From: an uncultured Pelagibacteraceae bacterium
GTDB lineage: Bacteria; Pseudomonadota; Alphaproteobacteria; Pelagibacterales; Pelagibacteraceae
DNA: 64,000 nt
Reading direction: 5' to 3'
Assembly: GCA_902588965.1 (NCBI GenBank)
Contig: CACIRD010000001.1
Coordinates: 62,001 to 126,000, forward strand
In this document: positions 58,032-64,000 of the stretch, piece by piece
How the letters are laid out: each line of letters begins with the position of its first letter
Position numbering within the stretch: the stretch's first letter is position 1
Translations under genes and position numbers: made by a program
The notes under the pieces: model-generated
Database searches by the model: none
Told to the model about the DNA's origin: nothing
The model's input: only the letters and a program-made list of their open reading frames with translations

Positions 58032-58880
58032 ATGAATTTGAATTTAAACGACATAACTTTTATAATTGTAACATATAAAAGCGAAAGCATTGTTCAACAA
58101 TGTCTTGATACACTTCCAAAAGATTCAAAAAAGATCATAGTCGAAAACTCAAATAATGTAAATTTAGAGAAAGATTTAAAACCCAAATATGACAACATTG
58201 AGGTAATACTATCAAAAAATATTGGGATGGGTGGTGGTAATAATTTAGGATTAAAGGCTTGTAAAACTAATTTTGCTTTTATCTTAAATCCAGATACGAA
58301 GTTTGAGATGAATTCTTTAGACAATTTAATAAATTCTTTAAATACACTTAACGACTTTACACTGGCCTCACCTTTAAACGACAATCCTAAAGTTCCTAAT
58401 TATAAAAAAAAAAATAAAAATAACCATCTTAATAAAAATATTTTATCTGTTGATAGTATTGATGGATTTTCAATGTTATTTAATCTTAAAAATTTTTCAA
58501 ACAAAAATTATTTTGATGAAAATATTTTCTTATACTTAGAAAATGATGATTTGTGTTTAAGAGTAAAAAAAAAAGGTGGATCAATTTATGTAATAACTAA
58601 TTCTTTAATAAATCACAAAGGCGGTATAGCCGGTAATAAAAATTTAGAATATCTTAGGAATTGGCACTGGATGTGGTCTAAATTTTATTTTAACAAAAAA
58701 CACTATGGTTTCTTAAATGCACTTTTAAAAATTTCTTTTAATTTATTTTCAGCTTTTTTTAAATATTTTTTAAATTTAATTTTATTTAATTCTCATAAAA
58801 GAAAAATTTACAAAATGAGAATTTTTGGAATATTAAGTTCAATTCTTGGAAAAAAATCCAGCTTTAGAATTCAAGACTAG
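58032..58880 (+). CDS. Glycosyltransferase family 2 (rhamnosyltransferase-like)
   Basis: A 282-residue GT2 enzyme: DITFIIVTYKSESIVQQCLDTLP start, ILNPDTKFEMNSL with the DxD-like aspartates, ENDDLCLRVKKKGGSIY and NHKGGIAGNKNLEYLRNWHWMWS, which is the pattern of WbbL-type transferases using dTDP-sugars. The C-terminal 60 residues are hydrophobic. Divergent from rfbB and likely uses its sugar nucleotides. Its stop overlaps that of apt by four bases (CTAG). Confidence 0.85.
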   Translation: MNLNLNDITFIIVTYKSESIVQQCLDTLPKDSKKIIVENSNNVNLEKDLKPKYDNIEVILSKNIGMGGGNNLGLKACKTNFAFILNPDTKFEMNSLDNLINSLNTLNDFTLASPLNDNPKVPNYKKKNKNNHLNKNILSVDSIDGFSMLFNLKNFSNKNYFDENIFLYLENDDLCLRVKKKGGSIYVITNSLINHKGGIAGNKNLEYLRNWHWMWSKFYFNKKHYGFLNALLKISFNLFSAFFKYFLNLILFNSHKRKIYKMRIFGILSSILGKKSSFRIQD

Positions 58881-59404
58881 TGTCCTGGAAAATCAATTAA
58901 ATTTTCAACTTTGTAACCTTTTTTTTTCAAGTTGTCGCTACCGCCTAAATCAAATAAATTTATTACAAAAATAAATCCAGCAACGTTTCCTTCAGACATC
59001 TTAACAAGTTTAGCTGCAGCTTCAGCTGTTCCACCAGTGGCTATTAAATCATCTATAATAAGCACGGAGTCCTTTTTTTCAATTGAGTCCTTATGCACTT
59101 CAATTGTTGCTGTGCCATATTCTAGCTGAAAGTCTGTTGAATATGTTTCTGCAGGTAATTTATTTTTTTTTCTAAGCATTATAAATGGTTTTTTAATTAG
59201 GTAGGATACGGCTGACGCAAAAACAAAACCTCTCGACTCTATAGCGGCAATTTTATCTACTTTGAATTCTTTAGATCTTTCGACAATTAAATTTATAGTT
59301 TCTGAAAAGGCTTTTTCATCTTTAATTAGAGTGGTTATATCTCTAAACAAAATTCCCTTTTTAGGATAGTCAGGTATTGATCTAATATAATCTTTTAAAT
59401 CCAT
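58877..59404 (-). CDS. apt: Adenine phosphoribosyltransferase
   Basis: A 175-residue salvage enzyme turning adenine and PRPP into AMP. The PRPP motif is VLIIDDLIATGGTAEAAA; the N-terminal SIPDYPKKGILFRDIT and AIESRGFVFASAVSYLI are typical of Apt. It diverges from mtnP, whose reaction releases adenine from methylthioadenosine, so the two form a matched salvage pair although they read in opposite directions. Confidence 0.95.
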   Translation of the reverse strand: MDLKDYIRSIPDYPKKGILFRDITTLIKDEKAFSETINLIVERSKEFKVDKIAAIESRGFVFASAVSYLIKKPFIMLRKKNKLPAETYSTDFQLEYGTATIEVHKDSIEKKDSVLIIDDLIATGGTAEAAAKLVKMSEGNVAGFIFVINLFDLGGSDNLKKKGYKVENLIDFPGH

Positions 59405-59444
59405 AAAAATTTAAGTTATAAATAATTAAATCATTTTAAATAAT

Positions 59445-60314
59445 ATGACAAATAAATTAGCTATTATTGGTGGTAGTGGACTTTATGATGTTGAAGAATT
59501 CAAGGAACGTGATTTTTTAGACATTAAAACTCCATGGGGCTCACCATCTGACCAAATTTTAAAAACAAAATTTAATGGAAAAGAAGTCTATTTTTTACCC
59601 AGACATGGAAGAGGACACTTTATTTCTCCATCCAAAATAAACTTTAGAGCCAATATTGATGCATTAAAACAATGTGGTGTAACTGATATAGTATCCGTTT
59701 CTGCTGTAGGATCTTTAAAAGAAAATTTACCACCTGGTAAATTTGTAATTATTGATCAATTCATTGACAGAACTTATGCAAGAAATAAAACTTTTTTTGA
59801 CGATGAAATAGTAGCACATGTATCTATGGCTCACCCAACATCTAATGGCTTAATGAATGCTTGCGAAGAGGCAATTAAAAAAGAAAAAATTGAATATCAA
59901 AGAAATGGAACATATGTTGTTATGGAAGGTCCTCAATTTTCAACATTAGCAGAGTCAAATTTATATAGATCTTGGAAAGCAGATGTGATCGGCATGACCA
60001 ATATGCCAGAAGCCAAATTAGCAAGAGAAGCCGAAATAAGATATGCATCAGTTTCTATGGTAACAGATTATGATTGCTGGCACCCAGATCATGAGAATGT
60101 CGATGTTCAACAAGTTATAAAAGTTCTTTTAGGAAACGCAGTTAAAGCAAAAAATATGATTAAAAATTTAATCGATAATTTTGAAAAACATATTGATCCA
60201 AAAGATCCAACAAATAATTGTTTAGATGTAGCAATTATTACAACTCCTGAAAAAAGAACTCAAAAAACTAAAGATAAACTTAAAATAATAGCAGGCAGAG
60301 TTTTAAATAAATGA
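59445..60314 (+). CDS. mtnP: S-methyl-5'-thioadenosine phosphorylase
   Basis: A 289-residue phosphorylase. It splits methylthioadenosine, the by-product of spermidine synthesis, into adenine and methylthioribose-1-phosphate. Motifs are IGGSGLYDVEEF, LPRHGRGHFISPSKINFRANI, VMEGPQFSTLAESNLYRS and IGMTNMPEAKLAREAEI. The stop overlaps the mtnA start by four bases (ATGA). It begins the mtnP-mtnA-small protein-aldolase-speDE string. Confidence 0.95.
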   Translation: MTNKLAIIGGSGLYDVEEFKERDFLDIKTPWGSPSDQILKTKFNGKEVYFLPRHGRGHFISPSKINFRANIDALKQCGVTDIVSVSAVGSLKENLPPGKFVIIDQFIDRTYARNKTFFDDEIVAHVSMAHPTSNGLMNACEEAIKKEKIEYQRNGTYVVMEGPQFSTLAESNLYRSWKADVIGMTNMPEAKLAREAEIRYASVSMVTDYDCWHPDHENVDVQQVIKVLLGNAVKAKNMIKNLIDNFEKHIDPKDPTNNCLDVAIITTPEKRTQKTKDKLKIIAGRVLNK

Positions 60315-61393
60315 AAATTAAAGGAAAAGAATATCGTACAATTTGGTTTGAAAATAATGTTGTAAAAATTATTGACCAAACAAAACTTCCACATCAATTT
60401 ATAATTAAAGATCTTAAAACAGTTAAAGATGCGATTAATGCTATAAAAATTATGGAAGTAAGAGGAGCACCTTTAATTGGAGCTACAGCTGCTTATGGAT
60501 TAGTTTTAGCTATTATTGAAAGTAATGATCGATCTTTTTTAAAAAAATCTAGTGAAGATTTAATTAATTCAAGACCTACAGCAATTAATCTAAAATGGGC
60601 TGTAGATAGAATGATAAAAAAATTATCAGGAATTAATAACAATGAAATTTTAAATATTGCATTAGATGAAGCAAAAGAAATTTGTGAGGAAGATGTAAAA
60701 TTTTGTAAAAATATTGGCTTAAATGGATTAAAAATTATTGAAGAAATTTACAATAAAAAAAAAGACACAGTAAATATTTTAACCCACTGTAATGCAGGTT
60801 GGCTTGCCACTATAAATTGGGGCACAGCTACTTCACCAATTTATCATGCCCATAAAAAAGGTATTCCAGTCCATGTTTGGGCTGACGAAACAAGACCTAG
60901 AAATCAAGGAGCTAATCTAACTTCTTATGAGCTAAATGAAGAGGGAATAAAAAATACAATTATCGCAGACAATACTGGAGGAATTTTAATGCAAAGGGGA
61001 GAGGTTGATGTCTGTATTGTTGGAACAGATAGAACTTTAGCTAATGGAGATGTTTGTAATAAAATTGGTACTTATTTAAAAGCATTAGCAGCATATGATA
61101 ATAATATTCCTTTTTATGTAGCGCTACCCAGTTCAACAATTGATTGGAATTTAAAAAAAGCTAAAGATATTCCAATTGAAGAGAGAAATACTGAGGAACT
61201 ATCACATATTGATGGTATTGATGAAAACGGACAAATTAAAAATGTAAGAATTTATCCAAAAAAAAGCAAATCTATGAATTTAGCTTTTGATATAACGCCA
61301 GCAAAATTTATTACTGGGTTAATAACCGAAAAAGGAATCTGCAAAGCTTCAGAGGGCGAATTAAGAAATATGTTTAACTTGGTATACGAATGA
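60311..61393 (+). CDS. mtnA: S-methyl-5-thioribose-1-phosphate isomerase
   Basis: A 360-residue isomerase converting methylthioribose-1-phosphate to methylthioribulose-1-phosphate. The catalytic cysteine is in NILTHCNAGWLAT, and the aspartate is in GTDRTLANGDVCNKIGT; the start EVRGAPLIGATAAYG also fits. It overlaps mtnP upstream and the small membrane protein downstream, each by four bases. Confidence 0.95.
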   Translation: MKIKGKEYRTIWFENNVVKIIDQTKLPHQFIIKDLKTVKDAINAIKIMEVRGAPLIGATAAYGLVLAIIESNDRSFLKKSSEDLINSRPTAINLKWAVDRMIKKLSGINNNEILNIALDEAKEICEEDVKFCKNIGLNGLKIIEEIYNKKKDTVNILTHCNAGWLATINWGTATSPIYHAHKKGIPVHVWADETRPRNQGANLTSYELNEEGIKNTIIADNTGGILMQRGEVDVCIVGTDRTLANGDVCNKIGTYLKALAAYDNNIPFYVALPSSTIDWNLKKAKDIPIEERNTEELSHIDGIDENGQIKNVRIYPKKSKSMNLAFDITPAKFITGLITEKGICKASEGELRNMFNLVYE

Positions 61394-61593
61394 AAAAAAA
61401 CTTACATCTTATAATTTTTGTAATACTTGCGTTAATAGCTCTGTATTTAACAAAGTTCGAGTATGGTTCTTTTAGTTACGATAAATCATTCAAAGGATGT
61501 GTTATGGCTCAAAAAAAATTGTCAAAATCTAAATCTATTGATGAAATTAAGAATTTTTGTGAGACGGAAATTAAAAAAAATCTTAAAAAATAA
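61390..61593 (+). CDS. Small membrane-anchored protein in the MTA salvage operon, unknown
   Basis: A 67-residue protein: one hydrophobic helix (about residues 5-21) then a charged, likely periplasmic part with two cysteines, one in KGCVMAQKKL and one in NFCETEIKK. No family is recognised. It overlaps mtnA by four bases and the aldolase gene by one, so it is locked in translation between two salvage enzymes. The two cysteines could form a disulfide. The role is unknown. Confidence 0.75.
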   Translation: MKKNLHLIIFVILALIALYLTKFEYGSFSYDKSFKGCVMAQKKLSKSKSIDEIKNFCETEIKKNLKK

Positions 61594-62252
61594 TGGAAAA
61601 TCTTAAATTAGAAGTTATCGAATTTGCAAAAAAACTTAATAGCACCAATCTTTCACCATTAAGATCTGGCAATGTTTCTGTAAGAGCAAGTGTTAATAAC
61701 ATAGACGGTTTTTTAATAACACCTTCGGGTATAAAATATGAACTTCTTAAAGAAACCGATATTGTATTCCTTGAACTACATAAAGAGTATGATTTTTTAA
61801 AAATTTTTAATTCCGGGTTAAATCCATCATCTGAATGGCGTTTTCATCAAGATATTTATAGAAAAAAAAAAGATGCAAGCGCCATTGTTCACGCCCATTC
61901 TCCACACGCTACAGCTGTTTCAGCTCATAGCAAATCTATACCTGCGTTTCACTACATGATAGCACTAGCTGGCGGCGACGACATAAAATGTGCGGAATAC
62001 GCTACTTTTGGAACTAAAGAACTTTCTGAAAATATAATCAAGTCTTTAGAAAATAGAAAAGCATGTTTAATGTCAAATCATGGACAGGTTGCATTTGGAC
62101 AAAATTTAAAACAAGCTTTCGAGCTTGCAGAAGAAGTTGAAAATATTTGCCATCAATACATAAATACAATAAAGTTAGGAGAGCCCAAGATTCTTTCATT
62201 TGCAGAGATGCAAAAAATTTTGGAAAAAATAAAAAGTTATAAAAAAGGATAA
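61593..62252 (+). CDS. Class II aldolase/adducin-family enzyme (MTRu-1P aldolase or MtnB)
   Basis: A 219-residue zinc-dependent aldolase-fold protein. SGNVSVR is the phosphate loop, HAHSPHATAVSAHS holds two zinc histidines and LMSNHGQVAFG the third, with a Glu in FLELHKEYD. Behind mtnP and mtnA two roles are known for such proteins: MtnB dehydratase in the Met salvage path, or the Ald2-type aldolase of the DHAP shunt which releases DHAP and methylthioacetaldehyde. No mtnC or mtnD is seen here, which favours the aldolase. It precedes speDE by six bases. Confidence 0.82.
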   Translation: MENLKLEVIEFAKKLNSTNLSPLRSGNVSVRASVNNIDGFLITPSGIKYELLKETDIVFLELHKEYDFLKIFNSGLNPSSEWRFHQDIYRKKKDASAIVHAHSPHATAVSAHSKSIPAFHYMIALAGGDDIKCAEYATFGTKELSENIIKSLENRKACLMSNHGQVAFGQNLKQAFELAEEVENICHQYINTIKLGEPKILSFAEMQKILEKIKSYKKG

Positions 62253-62258
62253 TTTTTT

Positions 62259-63299
62259 ATGGGTAAAGTAGGGGAGCACATTACTCTTGATATATTGGGG
62301 ACAGTAAAAGAATATGAGCCAAAATTCTTTGAAAAGTTGGTTTATAAAATAGCAAAAAAAGCAAAAGTAACTGTACTTGAAATATCTAAATATAAATTTC
62401 AACCTCAAGGGTTTACTTTAGTAGCGTTACTTGCTGAAAGCCATATAAGTTTTCATACTTTTCCGGAAAAAGGAATTATTAGTTTTGATTTTTTTACATG
62501 TGGAAAAGTAAATCCTATTGTAGCACTTGATGTAATAAAAAAGGAAATTAAACACAAAAGAATAGTTAAGAAAGAATTTAATAGAGACACTGTAAGTTTA
62601 TATGATGATATTTATAGTTCTCCTGGACTTAAAAAATACTATATGGTTAAAAATGTTTTAGAAGATTTTACTTCAAAAGTTGGTCAACATATAGAAATTT
62701 TAGATTTAGAACAATTTGGCAAATCTTTATTTATAGATAATGAACTTCAAGTAGCTGAAAGCGATGAACATTTATATAGTTCAACTTTCGTAAATTCTGG
62801 GATTAAATTAAATCCAGATAAAGATAAATCTGCAATAATCGGCGGTGGAGATGGAGGTGTTGCAAGAGAATTAATCTCAAAAGGCTTTAACTTAATAGAT
62901 TGGTACGAGTTAGATCCAGAGGTAGTAAATGTTTGTGAAAAGCATTTGTCTAAAATAGGAGATAAAGCAACAACAAAGAATTCTGTGAAGTGTTTTTGGG
63001 GAGATGCCTTTGAAAGTATAAAAAAAGTTGAAGACAATAAATATGACAAAATATTTGTTGATTTGAATGATGATCAATATTGTATAGATCTAGCGGCAAA
63101 AAATATTAATTCTTTGAAAAGAATTTTAAAATCAAATGGAACCATTACAGCCCAAGTCGGAAGTAGAGATAAGAAACCTCAACAGGTGAAAAAGTGGCTA
63201 AATTTATTTGAAAAAAGCTTTGGTAATACATCTTTAGATAGAATTTATATTCCAAGTTTTGATTGTTCCTGGAACTTTGCGTCCTCACTAAATAAATAA
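62259..63299 (+). CDS. speDE: Fused S-adenosylmethionine decarboxylase and spermidine synthase
   Basis: A 346-residue fusion. Residues 1 to about 115 are a bacterial AdoMet decarboxylase with the self-cleavage site LLAESHISFHTFPE: cleavage before Ser61 makes the pyruvoyl group, and His66 and Cys81 match catalytic residues of SpeD. Residues of about 120-346 are an aminopropyltransferase with FGKSLFIDNELQVAESDEH and AIIGGGDGGVARELI. One protein would thus make decarboxylated AdoMet and use it to form spermidine, giving methylthioadenosine for mtnP upstream. The methylthioadenosine pathway and this gene share one operon. Confidence 0.92.
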   Translation: MGKVGEHITLDILGTVKEYEPKFFEKLVYKIAKKAKVTVLEISKYKFQPQGFTLVALLAESHISFHTFPEKGIISFDFFTCGKVNPIVALDVIKKEIKHKRIVKKEFNRDTVSLYDDIYSSPGLKKYYMVKNVLEDFTSKVGQHIEILDLEQFGKSLFIDNELQVAESDEHLYSSTFVNSGIKLNPDKDKSAIIGGGDGGVARELISKGFNLIDWYELDPEVVNVCEKHLSKIGDKATTKNSVKCFWGDAFESIKKVEDNKYDKIFVDLNDDQYCIDLAAKNINSLKRILKSNGTITAQVGSRDKKPQQVKKWLNLFEKSFGNTSLDRIYIPSFDCSWNFASSLNK

Positions 63300-63356
63300 T
63301 TTCTTTTTAATTTTTTAATTTTGTGAAATAATTCATTAAATATATTTGGAGGGAAA

Positions 63357-64000
63357 ATGAATATAATTAAAAGATTCAGCTTAGGAATATTGATAACGCT
63401 ATTTTTAACAATATCTGCTAATGCTGACAAAATAAGAATAGGAACTGAAGGCGCTTACCCACCCTGGAATTCAAAAGATGAGTCAGGCAAACTAATCGGA
63501 TTTGAAGTTGAGCTAGCTTGGACGCTTTGTAGATATATAGGTCAACAATGTGTTATCGTTGAACAGGATTGGGATGGGATGATACCAGCACTTATAATGA
63601 GAAAGTTTGATGCAATAATGGCAGGAATGTCAATTACTGCAGAAAGACAAAAAGCAATTAGCTTTTCTCAAGGTTATGCAGATGAAGTTGCTTCATTAGC
63701 GGTAATGAAAGGATCTAGTCTTGAAGGTTTAGATACACCTGCTGGGATTAATTTAACTAAACCTAATGCTGCAGCTAAAAAAGCTTTAAAAACTCTTACA
63801 GCAGCTTTAGCTGGAAAAACAGTATGTGTTCAAACTGCTACAATCCACCAAAACTTTTTAGACTCGGGTGATGTTGGAAAAGTAAACGTAAGAACTTACA
63901 AAACACAAGATGAAGTTAACTTAGATTTAGCATCAGGAAGATGTGATGCAGCATTAGCTGCTGCGGTTGCATTTAGTGATTATGCAGAAAAATCTGGCAA
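63357..64000 (+). CDS. Amino-acid ABC transporter substrate-binding protein, 3' truncated by window edge
   Basis: The reading frame runs from the ATG at 63357 to the window end, 214 residues without a stop. A GGAGGG ribosome site stands just before it. A signal peptide of about 23 residues (ends NADK) precedes KIRIGTEGAYPPWNSKD, the start of a family-3 binding protein; FEVELAWTLCRYIGQQCVIVEQDWDGMIPAL and GMSITAERQKAISFS fit lysine/arginine/ornithine or octopine-type binding proteins. Polyamine precursors such as ornithine would fit the neighbouring speDE gene, which is inference. Confidence 0.9.
   Translation, partial: MNIIKRFSLGILITLFLTISANADKIRIGTEGAYPPWNSKDESGKLIGFEVELAWTLCRYIGQQCVIVEQDWDGMIPALIMRKFDAIMAGMSITAERQKAISFSQGYADEVASLAVMKGSSLEGLDTPAGINLTKPNAAAKKALKTLTAALAGKTVCVQTATIHQNFLDSGDVGKVNVRTYKTQDEVNLDLASGRCDAALAAAVAFSDYAEKSG

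Noticed and set aside
1-64000. CRISPR arrays, insertion sequences, prophage genes, rRNA
   Set aside because: No regularly spaced repeats, no transposase or integrase motifs, no phage structural genes and no rRNA-like sequence were seen.

Overview
The window is a 64 kb piece of a low-GC (about 30% by eye), very gene-dense bacterial chromosome. It looks like a streamlined marine alphaproteobacterium of the SAR11 / Pelagibacterales type. The reasons are: most genes abut or overlap by 1-20 bases, no stretch longer than about 200 bases lacks a gene, lysine/asparagine/isoleucine are overused, there are no insertion sequences, and the gene content is typical of that group (form II CoxL-like oxidase, taurine uptake, sulfite oxidation, many EamA and BASS transporters, SpeD-SpeE fusion). 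The lineage is inferred from gene content and style; no rRNA gene is present to confirm it.

Layout. 1-4 kb: two EamA transporters, a homocysteine S-methyltransferase, a TauE-type exporter, moaB and a DUF1244 gene. 4-14 kb: a molybdoenzyme island with coxG-S-L-M, a split xdhC, a MobA/MocA-like nucleotidyltransferase, the opposing moaA-C-D-E operon, and a Tat-exported sulfite dehydrogenase with its cytochrome c. 14-23 kb: GYD protein, aldehyde dehydrogenase, a 40-aa membrane protein, PEP carboxylase, CcdA, an EamA plus gamma-butyrobetaine-hydroxylase-like pair, an inositol-phosphatase-family enzyme and a glutamine amidotransferase. 23-28.5 kb: two photolyase-family genes of different type, with the small partner families DUF393, DUF2256 and DUF2805, flanked on both sides by related SMR-family membrane proteins. 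27.8-30.7 kb: a run of small poorly known proteins (DUF2798, SnoaL-like, DUF1330, GYD, a secreted barrel-like protein). 30.7-34 kb: cysK-cysE, a 39-aa cysteine-rich protein, an ETHE1-like persulfide dioxygenase and a 1-Cys peroxiredoxin. 34-40.6 kb: an Asp/Glu racemase, a HisD-family dehydrogenase, a phosphotransacetylase, a BASS transporter, an epoxide hydrolase, a cupredoxin and a type-2 malate/lactate dehydrogenase. 40.6-51 kb: a taurine-type ABC transporter (its permease has a large inserted domain), divergent from an omega-amino-acid:pyruvate aminotransferase, alanine dehydrogenase, a SET-domain protein and a dimethylglycine-dehydrogenase-like enzyme. 51-53 kb: a two-wHTH regulator divergent from a second BASS transporter. 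53-59 kb: a surface-polysaccharide patch (GT17, DUF4422, GT2, rfbA, rfbB) around a tRNA-Met(CAT). 59-63 kb: apt-mtnP-mtnA-small membrane protein-class II aldolase-speDE, a polyamine synthesis and methylthioadenosine salvage unit. The window ends inside an amino-acid-binding ABC protein gene.

A theme running through the window is sulfur. Taurine is imported and transaminated, and sulfite can be exported (TauE-like) or oxidised (molybdenum sulfite dehydrogenase whose cofactor is built by the adjacent moa genes). Persulfides are handled by the ETHE1-like enzyme next to cysteine synthesis, and methylthioadenosine is recycled. The items I find least explained are: the pair of SMR proteins lacking the family's essential glutamate; a prokaryotic photolyase of the iron-sulfur family that seems to lack the cluster cysteines; a photolyase with its catalytic domain first and an unknown domain after it; the 39-aa cysteine-rich protein; the SET-domain protein inside the amino-acid cluster; and the small membrane protein translationally locked between mtnA and the aldolase. 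All functions come from motif reading by eye; nothing was searched against a database.
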